From Clostridiales bacterium (GTDB lineage Bacteria > Bacillota > Clostridia > Christensenellales > Aristaeellaceae), in NCBI GenBank assembly GCA_015056315.1, contig SVGN01000001.1, forward strand, positions 1-64,000: DNA of 64,000 nucleotides. The letters are read 5' to 3'. The translations under genes and the position numbers were made by a program. Shown piece after piece: positions 45,708 to 54,595 of this stretch; positions within the stretch are counted from its first letter, which is position 1; each line of letters begins with the position of its first letter. The notes beneath the pieces are model-generated. The model was not told where the DNA came from. It was given only the letters and a program-made list of their open reading frames with translations, and made no database searches.

Positions 45708-47429
45708 ATGGAGGTACAGGTGTTGGTCAGCATGATCCTGTTCGGTATTCAGCTTCTGGTAACCATTGTTGTGGGTGTCTATTTCTACACCCAGCTGCGC
45801 ACCCAGCGCAAGGCACAGCCCGCCCACCGCAGAGAGAGCGGCAGGGAGTACGATAAGCTGCAAAAGCTGCGGGCGCTCCGGCTCAGCGAACCGCTGGCAG
45901 AGAAGGTACGCCCTGCCAAATTCAGCGATATCGTGGGTCAGGAGGATGGTATCAAATCTCTCAAGGCGATCCTGTGCGGCAAGAACCCGCAGCATGTGAT
46001 CATCTACGGCCCTCCCGGCATCGGCAAGACCTGCGCCGCCCGGTTGGTGCTGGAGGCAGCCAAGAAAAGCCCCGGCACGCCGTTTCTCAGCGATGCGCCC
46101 TTTATTGAAATGGATGCCACCTGCGTGCGCTTTGACGAACGCGCCATTGCAGATCCGCTCATCGGCAGCGTGCACGACCCCATCTATCAGGGCGCAGGGC
46201 CGCTGGGCGTGCAGGGCGTGCCCCAGCCCAAGCCCGGTGCGGTGACCAAAGCCCACGGCGGTGTGCTGTTCCTGGATGAGATCGGCGAGCTGCACCCGGT
46301 ACAGATGAATAAGCTGCTCAAAGTACTGGAGGATCGCAAGGTGATGCTGGAATCTGCCTACTACAGCGCAGATGACCACAACGTGCCCCGTTACATCCAC
46401 GATATCTTCAAGAACGGCCTGCCTGCCGATTTTCGTCTGGTGGGGGCTACCACCCGCAGCCCCAGCGAGATCTCGCCCGCCCTCCGCTCCCGTTGTATGG
46501 AGATCTACTTCCGTGCCCTGGAGCCGGAGGAGGTGGCGGATATCGCATATCATTCCGCAGAGCGCGCGGGCTACACCATGACCCGTGAGGATGCGGCACT
46601 GGTGGGGCGCTTTGCCTCCTGCGGGCGGGATGCGGTCAACATCGTGCAGATGTGCGCCGGCCTTGCCCAATTGGAGGAACGCAGGGAGATCCTGACCAAA
46701 GATGTGGAGTGGGTGGTCTACTCCGGCCACTATGCCGCCCGACCCGAGCAGCGGGCGAATACCACCGACCGGGTGGGCGTGGTGCATGGGCTGGCCATCA
46801 TCGGCAGCCATCAGGGCGCTACCATGGAGATCGAGGCCGTGGCACAGAAGGGCTGCGGCAGGCTGCACATCACCGGTATCGTGGAGGAAGAGGAACTTGG
46901 CAGCGACAGCCGCCGCATCCGCCGTAAATCCACCGCCAAAAGCTCCCTTGAGAATGTAATGACCCTGCTTTCCAGCATGGGTTACCCCACGGAGGAATAC
47001 GACCTGCACATCAATTTTCCCGGCGGTACTCCGGTGGACGGCCCCTCTGCCGGTGTGGCCATGGCGGTGGTTGCGGCCAGCGCCCTCACAGGCCGCCCGG
47101 TGGACGGGCATGTAGCGGTCACCGGTGAGGTATCGGTGCTGGGGGCGGTCAAGCCGGTGGGCGGCGTGCCCGGCAAGGTGGAGGCTGCCGAGCGGGCCGG
47201 GCTGACCACCGTGCTCATCCCTGCGGATAACCGGCTGGAACGCTTTGAACATACCACCATCGAGGTCAGACCCATCCATACCCTCCGGGAGGCGCTGGAA
47301 AGGATGCTCCTGCCCGCTCAGGCGCTGGAGGAGCCGAAGAAACAGGCGCTGCCGGAGGTGAACCGCCAAGTGGCGGCCCCTGTGCCCGTGCTCATTGCCG
47401 GGGAGCAGCTGGCCTCCGGCAAGGGCTGA
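45708..47429 (+). CDS. lonB: Membrane-anchored ATP-dependent protease LonB
   Basis: N-term TM (VSMILFGIQLLVTIVVGVYFY), YGPPGIGKT, FLDEIGELHPVQMNKLLKVLEDRKV, catalytic DGPSAGVAMA and PVGGVPGKVEAA; start uncertain (45603/45663/45708). Confidence 0.93.
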   Translation: MEVQVLVSMILFGIQLLVTIVVGVYFYTQLRTQRKAQPAHRRESGREYDKLQKLRALRLSEPLAEKVRPAKFSDIVGQEDGIKSLKAILCGKNPQHVIIYGPPGIGKTCAARLVLEAAKKSPGTPFLSDAPFIEMDATCVRFDERAIADPLIGSVHDPIYQGAGPLGVQGVPQPKPGAVTKAHGGVLFLDEIGELHPVQMNKLLKVLEDRKVMLESAYYSADDHNVPRYIHDIFKNGLPADFRLVGATTRSPSEISPALRSRCMEIYFRALEPEEVADIAYHSAERAGYTMTREDAALVGRFASCGRDAVNIVQMCAGLAQLEERREILTKDVEWVVYSGHYAARPEQRANTTDRVGVVHGLAIIGSHQGATMEIEAVAQKGCGRLHITGIVEEEELGSDSRRIRRKSTAKSSLENVMTLLSSMGYPTEEYDLHINFPGGTPVDGPSAGVAMAVVAASALTGRPVDGHVAVTGEVSVLGAVKPVGGVPGKVEAAERAGLTTVLIPADNRLERFEHTTIEVRPIHTLREALERMLLPAQALEEPKKQALPEVNRQVAAPVPVLIAGEQLASGKG

Positions 47430-47462
47430 ACCAGCCATTTGTGACCAATCTGCCCTGTGTGC

Positions 47463-47491
47463 TTGCATTTGTACCCTGAACCCGATATAAT
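47463..47491 (+). promoter_or_regulatory. Sigma-A type promoter for lonA-engB
   Basis: TTGCAT-N17-TATAAT. Confidence 0.75.
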
Positions 47492-47554
47492 CATGGGTGG
47501 CTTTTTTGCCGCTTATGATCGTAAGCCTGCCAACGCAGGCATTTGGAGGTACCT

Positions 47555-49909
47555 ATGCAGGAAAAAACTCGCAGAGCCGCGCGTACCACGCTGCCGGTGC
47601 TGCCGCTGAGAGGGATCATGGTGTTCCCTCATATGGTCATGCATTTTGATGTGGGCCGCCCCAAGAGCGTGGCAGCTCTGGAAAAAGCAATGATGGAGGA
47701 TCAGCGCATCTTCCTCGTTACCCAGAAGGATGCGGAGGTGGAGGATCCTGTCCGCACCGATCTGTACACCGTTGGCACGGTGGCCCGTGTAAAGCAGGTG
47801 CTCAACCTGCCCGGCGACAGCATCCGAGTGCTGGTGGAGGGCCTGCACCGCGCCGTGCTGGTGCATGTGCTGGAGACCGAGCCCTTCATGATGGGCGATG
47901 TGCGCAGCGTGCCCCGTGCCCAGTGCGATGCGCTGGAGCTGGAGGCGCTGGTGCGCACCACTCACCAGTATTTTGAGGAGCTGGCAAGAGTCTCCAAGCG
48001 TGTATCCCAGGAGACCCTTCATTCTGTGCTTTCCGTGACCGACCCGGAGCAGCTGGCGGATATCATTGCCGCCAATGTGCTCACCGATCTGGCCGACCGC
48101 CAGTCCATTCTGGAGACCCTGAAGGTATCCGACCGGCTGGAGGCGGTGTGCCGCATCCTGCTTCGGGAGACCGAGCTCTCCGATGTGGAGAAGCAGGTGC
48201 AGAGCCGCATCAAGACCCAGATTGAGCAGAACCACAAGGATTACTATCTGCGGGAGCAGATCAAGGCCATCCAGACCGAGCTGGGCGATAAGGATGCCAC
48301 CGAGGTGGAGGAGCTTCGGGAGCGCCTGAGCAAAACGCCCCTGAACGATGAGGCCCGCCAGAAGGCCGAAAAGGAGATCGACCGCCTTTCCCAGATGCCT
48401 CCGGGCGTGCCGGAGATCAATGTGAGCCGCACCTACATCGAGTGGATCCTGGATCTGCCCTGGGGCAAGACAACCCAGGATCAGCTGGACCTGAAGCGTG
48501 CCCGCAAGGTGCTGGATCAGGAGCACTACGGCATGGAGCAGGTAAAGGAGCGCATCATCGAGTATCTGGCCGTTCTGCGCATGAAGCAGGATATGAAGGG
48601 CCCCATCCTGTGCTTTGCAGGCCCTCCCGGCGTGGGCAAGACATCCATCGTGCGCTCCATCGCCAAGGCTGTGGGCCGCGAATTCGTGCAGATGTCGCTC
48701 GGCGGCGTTCGGGATGAAGCGGAGATCCGCGGTCACCGCCGCACTTATGTGGCGGCCATCCCCGGCCGCATCATTGCCGGTCTCAAGCAGGCGGGCACCA
48801 TGAACCCGGTCTTCCTGTTCGACGAGATCGACAAGCTCACCCAGGGCGCTCAGGGCGACCCTGCCGCTGCCATGCTGGAGGTACTTGATGGCGAACAGAA
48901 CTTTGCCTTCCGGGATCACTATATGGAGCTGCCCTTCGACCTGAGCCGGGTCATGTTCATCACCACCGCCAACAATATCGAGACCATCCCCCCGGCCCTT
49001 CGCGACCGTCTGGAGATCATCGAGGTATCCAGCTATACAGAAGAAGAAAAGCTCCGCATCGCCAAGAAGCACCTGCTGCCCAAGCAGATCACCGCACACG
49101 GCATGAAGGGCGGCAGCGTGCGCATGACGGAGAAGCTCATCAGCACCGTGATCGAGGATTATACCCGCGAGGCAGGCGTGCGCCAGCTGGAGCGCGTACT
49201 GGCCAAGGTGGTGCGCAAGGCCGCCGTGGAGATGCTGGATAAGGACACTCATCAGGTGACCGTTGGTCTGGAAAAGCTGCGCGCCTATCTGGGCGCTGCC
49301 CGTTACACCCGCGAGGGGCTGGAAAGCGTCGACCGGGTGGGCGTGGTCAACGGTCTGGCCTATACCTCTGTAGGCGGCGAGCTGCTGCCTGTGGAATGCA
49401 CCATGATGGAGGGTACCGGCGTTCTGCAGCTCACCGGCAGCCTGGGCGATGTGATGCAGGAAAGCGCCAAGGCCGCCCTCAGCTGGGTGCGTGCCCATGC
49501 TTCGGCCTGGGGCGTACAGGCGGAGTTCTTCCGCAAGCATGATATCCATATCCATGTGCCGGAGGGCGCTGTGCCCAAGGACGGCCCCAGCGCAGGTGTT
49601 ACCCTGACCACCGCACTGGTCAGCGCGCTTTTGGAGATCCCGGTAAAGCAGAATGTGGCCATGACCGGCGAGGTAACGCTCCGCGGCCGGGTACTGCCCA
49701 TCGGCGGCCTGAAGGAAAAGCTGATGGCTGCTTACCGGGCCGGGATCCACACCGTGCTGATCCCCCGTGAGAACATGAAGGATCTGGAGGATGTGGCTCA
49801 GGTGGTGCTGGATAAACTGACCATCAAGCCCATGGACGATGTGGCGCAGGTGCTCTCGCTTGCGCTGGCAAAAGCACTGCCTGTGGCGGAGGTGCCCAAT
49901 GGAGATTAA
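47555..49909 (+). CDS. lonA: ATP-dependent protease LonA
   Basis: LPVLPLRGIMVFPHMVMHFDVGR, CFAGPPGVGKTSIVRSIAKAVGREFVQMSLGGVRDEAEIRGHRRTYVAAIPGRII, KDGPSAGVTLTTAL. Confidence 0.97.
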   Translation: MQEKTRRAARTTLPVLPLRGIMVFPHMVMHFDVGRPKSVAALEKAMMEDQRIFLVTQKDAEVEDPVRTDLYTVGTVARVKQVLNLPGDSIRVLVEGLHRAVLVHVLETEPFMMGDVRSVPRAQCDALELEALVRTTHQYFEELARVSKRVSQETLHSVLSVTDPEQLADIIAANVLTDLADRQSILETLKVSDRLEAVCRILLRETELSDVEKQVQSRIKTQIEQNHKDYYLREQIKAIQTELGDKDATEVEELRERLSKTPLNDEARQKAEKEIDRLSQMPPGVPEINVSRTYIEWILDLPWGKTTQDQLDLKRARKVLDQEHYGMEQVKERIIEYLAVLRMKQDMKGPILCFAGPPGVGKTSIVRSIAKAVGREFVQMSLGGVRDEAEIRGHRRTYVAAIPGRIIAGLKQAGTMNPVFLFDEIDKLTQGAQGDPAAAMLEVLDGEQNFAFRDHYMELPFDLSRVMFITTANNIETIPPALRDRLEIIEVSSYTEEEKLRIAKKHLLPKQITAHGMKGGSVRMTEKLISTVIEDYTREAGVRQLERVLAKVVRKAAVEMLDKDTHQVTVGLEKLRAYLGAARYTREGLESVDRVGVVNGLAYTSVGGELLPVECTMMEGTGVLQLTGSLGDVMQESAKAALSWVRAHASAWGVQAEFFRKHDIHIHVPEGAVPKDGPSAGVTLTTALVSALLEIPVKQNVAMTGEVTLRGRVLPIGGLKEKLMAAYRAGIHTVLIPRENMKDLEDVAQVVLDKLTIKPMDDVAQVLSLALAKALPVAEVPNGD

Positions 49910-50531
49910 GCAGGCTTCCTTTGTGACCAGTATGGCGCGCTACAACGAGCAGCCGCCCATCCGGCTGCCCCAGCTGGCAGTGGTGGGCAAGAGCAATGTG
50001 GGCAAAAGCTCGCTCATCAATTCGCTTTGTAACCGGCGCAAGCTGTGCAAGACCAGCGCCACCCCCGGCAAGACCCGGCTGATCAACGTGTTTCTCATCA
50101 ATGAAGAGTTCCACCTGATCGACCTGCCCGGCTACGGCTTTGCCAAGGTGGATAAAAGCGAGAAGCAGCGCTGGGGCGATATGATGGATACCTACTTCCA
50201 GCAGAGCACCCAGCTGATGCATGTGCTGCATCTGGTGGATATCCGCCATGAGCCCACCCAGGACGATATCGCCATGAACAAGTATTTCCGCCAGATGGAT
50301 ATCCCCTTTACGGTGGTAGCCACCAAAGCGGATAAGATCAGCCGTGCGGCACGGATGAAGCACATCGCGCCCATCTGCCGTGCGCTGCTGGTGCAGCCCT
50401 GGGAGATCATTCCCTATTCCAGCGAGGACGGCTTTGGCCGCGATAAGCTGCTGGATGTGATCGAGGGCGTGCTCTACGGCGAAGAAGAGCCTGCCGAGAG
50501 CGAGGAAACCGCTGCGCCGGAGCTTCGGTAA
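49899..50531 (+). CDS. engB: Ribosome biogenesis GTP-binding protein EngB/YsxC
   Basis: VVGKSNVGKSSLINSLCNRRKLCKTSATPGKTRLINVFLIN, DLPGYGFAKV, VATKADK; overlaps lonA stop. Confidence 0.95.
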   Translation: MEIKQASFVTSMARYNEQPPIRLPQLAVVGKSNVGKSSLINSLCNRRKLCKTSATPGKTRLINVFLINEEFHLIDLPGYGFAKVDKSEKQRWGDMMDTYFQQSTQLMHVLHLVDIRHEPTQDDIAMNKYFRQMDIPFTVVATKADKISRAARMKHIAPICRALLVQPWEIIPYSSEDGFGRDKLLDVIEGVLYGEEEPAESEETAAPELR

Positions 50532-50600
50532 GGAACCTTCCGCGAGCAGCAGCATAGCATGCAGTATCCTCCCCATGGAGTAATGGAAAGGAGAGAAAGC

Positions 50601-50894
50601 ATGCAGCAGCGTTATCTGTATATGAGGCCTGCGCTTCAGCCCGGCGAGGCGGTATTGCTGCCTGCCCTGTCCGGCAGATACTGGACGGAGCCCTTGGTGG
50701 CAGAGCCTGCCCAGCCTGCGGCAAACGGCAGCTTTATTCCCGTCACCGGCGATTGGAACGGGCAGACCACCGCCCTCAGCACGCAGGTGCGCTCCACCGG
50801 CAGCATGGCCGGGCGGGGCGTGCTCCGGGCCGCGGGCGTAAGCATGAGCCCCTACCGCAGCCCTGCGCCCAGAAGGCGTTTTGGCAACAGATGA
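50601..50894 (+). CDS. Hypothetical protein (~97 aa)
   Basis: RBS aaggagag before ATG; ends immediately before a terminator. Confidence 0.5.
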   Translation: MQQRYLYMRPALQPGEAVLLPALSGRYWTEPLVAEPAQPAANGSFIPVTGDWNGQTTALSTQVRSTGSMAGRGVLRAAGVSMSPYRSPAPRRRFGNR

Positions 50895-50900
50895 AAATGA

Positions 50901-50940
50901 AGTGCCTGCCGCAGAACGTATTCTGCGGCAGGCATTTTGT
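50901..50940. terminator. Bidirectional terminator
   Basis: TGCCTGCCGCAGAA-CGTA-TTCTGCGGCAGGCATTTTGTT. Confidence 0.87.
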
Positions 50941-50962
50941 TATTGTATACGGCAGCCGGTGC

Positions 50963-51733
50963 TTACCGAACAAAGATCTGGGTCACATATACATAGCCCC
51001 GGGCATCTGTTACCACACCGATGCCCACCTTCGTCCAGCTTGCGGAAAGGATGTTGCGGCGGTGGCCTTGGCTGCTCATGAATGCTGCCTGGGATTTTTC
51101 TACCGTGGCATGGTGAGCGATGTTCTCCCCGGCAGCGCTGAAGCGGTAGCCGAAGGTCTTCAGCATCTGTGAAACGCTGCCGTAGGTGGGGGAGGTGTGG
51201 GCGAAGTAGTTGTTGTTTTTCATATCCATGCTTTTGGCACGGGCTATGCTGCACAGTACCGGGTCCAGCGTGAGGGGCGCAGCCCCGTTGGCTGCCCTGT
51301 CGCGGTTGAGCAAAAGAAATGCATTTTCCTCTTGCATGCCTACATAACCCGTAGTATAATCATCGTCTGTAGAGGGGGCAGGCGTTGCCACAACAGGCTT
51401 TCGGGTCGCTTCCGGCTTGGGAACAGCCGTGGGAGAGGGCTTGGGAGTCCGGGTGGGAGCAGCCGTTGGCTGCGGCGCTGCCGTTCTCTCCGGCGTGCAG
51501 ACAGGCGAGCGGGTCGCTGTCGGGGCAGGCGTTGCAGGCAGGCACCAATCCGGTGCGGCTGTATGCACAGGCGTCTGCTGTGGCAGACTCGGGCCGTCGG
51601 CAGGCGCTGCGGTGGGCACCTGTGTAAGTACAGGGCGTACATCCAGCGTGGGCGCAGGTTCTGCCAGTGCGTGGCTGCCGGTGCCCAATGCGATCGCCAG
51701 AAGCAGGGTAAGCGTCTTCTGTTTCTTTTCCAT
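50963..51733 (-). CDS. Secreted CAP (SCP/PR-1/YkwD) domain protein with Pro/Thr-rich linker
   Basis: Signal peptide-like N-term; EENAFLLLNRDRAANGAAPLTLDPVLCSIARAKSMDMKNNNYFAHTSPTYGS ... GENIAHHATVEKSQAAFMSSQGHRRNILSASWTKVGIGV. Confidence 0.9.
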   Translation of the reverse strand: MEKKQKTLTLLLAIALGTGSHALAEPAPTLDVRPVLTQVPTAAPADGPSLPQQTPVHTAAPDWCLPATPAPTATRSPVCTPERTAAPQPTAAPTRTPKPSPTAVPKPEATRKPVVATPAPSTDDDYTTGYVGMQEENAFLLLNRDRAANGAAPLTLDPVLCSIARAKSMDMKNNNYFAHTSPTYGSVSQMLKTFGYRFSAAGENIAHHATVEKSQAAFMSSQGHRRNILSASWTKVGIGVVTDARGYVYVTQIFVR

Positions 51734-51888
51734 GGTAACCTCCGTATGTTTCAGAATTGCGCTTTCGCAATAAAATCGTAATATATCCGTAACAAATATT
51801 CAACGATTTTACCATACGACTGCCAAGGAAATGCATGCCGCATCTACCAACGGGCATTCGGCCCGTGATCTTAGAGGAGGAACGGTCA

Positions 51889-52287
51889 ATGAATCTGGTG
51901 AAATGTCCCAGGTGCGATCTGAACTACATCCGGGAGAACGAGAAGCTGTGCAAGGTCTGCCAGCGCGAAATGAAGGGCGAACAGGCTTCCGAAGAAATGG
52001 AACTCTGCTCCGTCTGTAACGCTGCTCCCGCCCTGCCCGGCCACGACGTGTGCCTGGGGTGCCTGAAGGAAATGAACACCGGCAACAGCACCAGCGATCA
52101 GGATGATACCAACGTGGGCGACAGCGCATTGCCCGAGCTCAGCTCCGTCAGCACGATGGATGAGATCATTCCCCAGATCCACGAGGATATCCCCGAAGGT
52201 GAGTTTGGCGATATTCAGAACGAACTCTCCCTGGAGGATGTTATCGAAGAAGAGAACCAGGACGAGGAAGAAGACGAGGATATGTGA
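51889..52287 (+). CDS. Zinc-ribbon protein with acidic C-terminal tail
   Basis: CPRCDLNYIRENEKLCKVCQREM, CSVCNAAPALPGHDVCLGC; RBS aggaggaa. Confidence 0.75.
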   Translation: MNLVKCPRCDLNYIRENEKLCKVCQREMKGEQASEEMELCSVCNAAPALPGHDVCLGCLKEMNTGNSTSDQDDTNVGDSALPELSSVSTMDEIIPQIHEDIPEGEFGDIQNELSLEDVIEEENQDEEEDEDM

Positions 52288-52321
52288 TCCGTCCTTACCA
52301 AGCAGCAGAAGTGAGGGAAGC

Positions 52322-53041
52322 ATGGCTGTATTTGCAATCGGTGATCTGCACCTGCCCGGCAACAGCGAAAAGCCCATGGATGTGTTCGGCAGCCATTGGG
52401 AGAACCATTTCGAGACCATCTCGCAGCATTGGCAGCAGATGATCGGCCCGGAGGATGTGGTACTCATTCCCGGCGATATCAGCTGGGCGATGCAGCTTAC
52501 CCAGATCGGAGACGATCTGCGCGCCATCGAAGCGCTGCCCGGGCAGAAAATCTTTCTGCGGGGCAACCACGACTATTGGTGGAGCGCCATCGGTAAGGTG
52601 CGTGCACTGCTGGGGCCCGGCAGCTATGCCCTGCAGAACGATGCCGTCAAGCTTGGCGATGAGGTGTTCTGCGGCACCCGCGGCTGGATGTTCCCCACCC
52701 CTGTGCAGCCTCTTGGCGAACAGGATGAAAAGGTCTTCCTTCGCGAATGTCTGCGCCTTCGCATGTCGCTGGATCAGGCAATGAAGCTCTCCGGCGGCAG
52801 CCCCGTAACGGTGATGATGCATTTTCCGCCCCTGTTTCAGGATGGCGCCTCCACCGCCTTTACCGATATCCTGGATGAATACCCGGTAAAGCATGTGGTG
52901 TACGGCCACCTCCACGGCCATGGTATCAAGGTGGCCTATGTGGGGGAGCGCAAGGGCGCACAGTATCACCTGGTATCCTGCGATGCATTGGGCTTCTGCC
53001 CTGCCTGCATCATCGGGTCCGAAGAAGAAACTACAATTTAA
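52322..53041 (+). CDS. Metallophosphoesterase (calcineurin-like)
   Basis: MAVFAIGDLHL, LIPGDISW, LRGNHDYWW, VYGHLHGHG. Confidence 0.92.
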   Translation: MAVFAIGDLHLPGNSEKPMDVFGSHWENHFETISQHWQQMIGPEDVVLIPGDISWAMQLTQIGDDLRAIEALPGQKIFLRGNHDYWWSAIGKVRALLGPGSYALQNDAVKLGDEVFCGTRGWMFPTPVQPLGEQDEKVFLRECLRLRMSLDQAMKLSGGSPVTVMMHFPPLFQDGASTAFTDILDEYPVKHVVYGHLHGHGIKVAYVGERKGAQYHLVSCDALGFCPACIIGSEEETTI

Positions 53042-53047
53042 TTACAA

Positions 53048-53071
53048 AAATATTACAAAATCGTAATATTT
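53048..53071. other. AT-rich perfect inverted repeat
   Basis: AAATATTAC-AAAATC-GTAATATTT. Confidence 0.7.
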
Positions 53072-53073
53072 AG

Positions 53074-53182
53074 AACAAGAACGCACGTTCGGAACTGTTC
53101 CGGAAAGCCTTGCCAGGCAAAAACTCCGGAAAACGGCTCAAAACCAAAGCCAAACAGTTCGGGAACGGGCGTTCTTGTTTTT
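53074..53182 (+). other. ~106-bp imperfect inverted-repeat element with internal branches and trailing T-run (large terminator, leader RNA or MITE-like element)
   Basis: AACAAGAACGCACGTTCGGAACTGTT (53074-53099) pairs with AACAGTTCGGGAACGGGCGTTCTTGTT (53153-53179); internal CCGGA/TCCGG, TTGC/GCAA and GGCT/AGCC stems; followed by TTTTTG. Confidence 0.7.
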
Positions 53183-53280
53183 GTGTTCGAAAATGTGGTC
53201 TCTGGGTGCCTGAAATGCTTGTTTTACAAGGTTTTGCGTTTGCAATCCCCCCGTTCTTTATGGTATAAAAGTGCCATAAA

Positions 53281-53332
53281 GGGGAGCGAAAGACCACTTT
53301 TGGGAGCAAAAGTGCAACTTTGTGGGGGAGGT
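53281..53332 (+). promoter_or_regulatory. Probable MraZ-binding repeats in the dcw promoter
   Basis: GGGGAGC / TGGGAGC / TGGGGGAG at ~20-bp steps and the palindrome CACTTTTG-GGAG-CAAAAGTG just before mraZ. Confidence 0.55.
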
Positions 53333-53339
53333 GACCGGT

Positions 53340-53870
53340 GTGGACGAGAATCGTCAGAACGCTTCGGCAGAAGCCGAAAGCAAGGAAACACCGCGCGCCT
53401 TTACCTTTTTCGGGTGCTATGAGCACTCGCTGGATGGCAAGGGTCGCCTCATCATTCCCACAGCGTACCGCAAGCCGCTGGGCGAGACCTTCACCATCAG
53501 CATCACCCCCGAAGGCGACGGCATCGCTCTCTACCCCGAACCCATCTTCGACGAGATGCTGGCCGACCTGTACCAGCTCAACCGCCTCAACGATTCCGTG
53601 CGCCGCTACCTTGCCTACCTTGGCAAGATGAGCTACCGGGGCGTGGAGGCAGATGTGCAGGGCCGCATCCTCATCCCTGCCAAGCTGCGCCAGCGCATCC
53701 TGGGCGATGCCAAGGAGCTGGAGATCAGCGGCGGCATGGATCACGTACGCATCTACGATGCCAATAAGGGTATCGAAGAGGACGACTTCTTCGATCTGCA
53801 CCGCAGCGAGATCCTCGCTGAGGTGAGCGAACTGAAAGCAGGGCTCATGGCCCGGAAAGGAGACAGCTGA
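53340..53870 (+). CDS. mraZ: Transcriptional regulator MraZ (GTG start likely)
   Basis: FFGCYEHSLDGKGRLIIPTAYRKPLGE ... YLGKMSYRGVEADVQGRILIPAKLRQ; first gene of dcw cluster. Confidence 0.92.
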   Translation: MDENRQNASAEAESKETPRAFTFFGCYEHSLDGKGRLIIPTAYRKPLGETFTISITPEGDGIALYPEPIFDEMLADLYQLNRLNDSVRRYLAYLGKMSYRGVEADVQGRILIPAKLRQRILGDAKELEISGGMDHVRIYDANKGIEEDDFFDLHRSEILAEVSELKAGLMARKGDS

Positions 53871-54502
53871 TGGCCAGTAATTATCAACACCTCTATGGCC
53901 GCCCCGACCGCAGCAATGCCGAGTGTGTGGTGCCCAACCCCAACCGCTCCGTACGCATCGCCAAGGATGTATACCTGCCGGATAATGTATGGCACACCCA
54001 TACCGACCGTGCCGTGCCTCAGGCGCAGCGGGAGAATACCCGCCCCTATGCGCAGGCTGCCTCCATCGGGCTGCGCCAGAGCATGCGCAACGAGGCCAAG
54101 GCCAAGGGCGTGCGCGGCAGCCGGCTGGATCTTTCCAAGGCGCTGCTTATCGCAATGGCGCTGTTCGTGGTGCTGGGCATGTTCACGCTGGTCAACCGCT
54201 CCGCTCTGCTGGATGCCAACGACCGCCTCATGATCGCCAGGCGCGGTCTCGAGCAGCTTGCCACCGAGAACAGCGATCTTCTCAAGGCCATCGAGCAGGC
54301 CAAGGAGGAGACCGATATCGGCTACCGGGCTGCCAACGAGCTGGGCATGATCCGCGCCAGCGATGCCCAGACCATCGCATTGGTGGCCGTGGATGCTTAC
54401 CCCGAACAGCCTGCCCAGACCGGCTACACCGCTCAGGTGGTCGTGCAGGGCTGGGGCGAGATGCAGCCCGAGACCTTGCTGCTCAGCGCCAACGCGGAGT
54501 AA
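53870..54502 (+). CDS. FtsL/DivIC-like cell division protein with long cytoplasmic N-terminus
   Basis: Position mraZ-X-spoVD; single TM (LLIAMALFVVLGMFTLV) followed by coiled-coil and YRAANELGMIRASDAQTIAL. Confidence 0.7.
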   Translation: MASNYQHLYGRPDRSNAECVVPNPNRSVRIAKDVYLPDNVWHTHTDRAVPQAQRENTRPYAQAASIGLRQSMRNEAKAKGVRGSRLDLSKALLIAMALFVVLGMFTLVNRSALLDANDRLMIARRGLEQLATENSDLLKAIEQAKEETDIGYRAANELGMIRASDAQTIALVAVDAYPEQPAQTGYTAQVVVQGWGEMQPETLLLSANAE

Positions 54503-54595
54503 AGCAGGTCGATTGCCCGCTGCTTTGGTCGAAGCGGGTATAACTCCGGAATGTTTCGCATACATCCCATTATCAAACATAATGGGGGAAGGTGT

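Noticed and set aside
44115-47468. 1117-aa minus-strand ORF
   Set aside because: Antisense to the sigma/anti-sigma-like pair and lonB; composition artefact of high GC third positions.
45708-50531. lonB-lonA-engB as an unusual protease island
   Set aside because: This order is the ordinary Bacillus/Clostridia arrangement.
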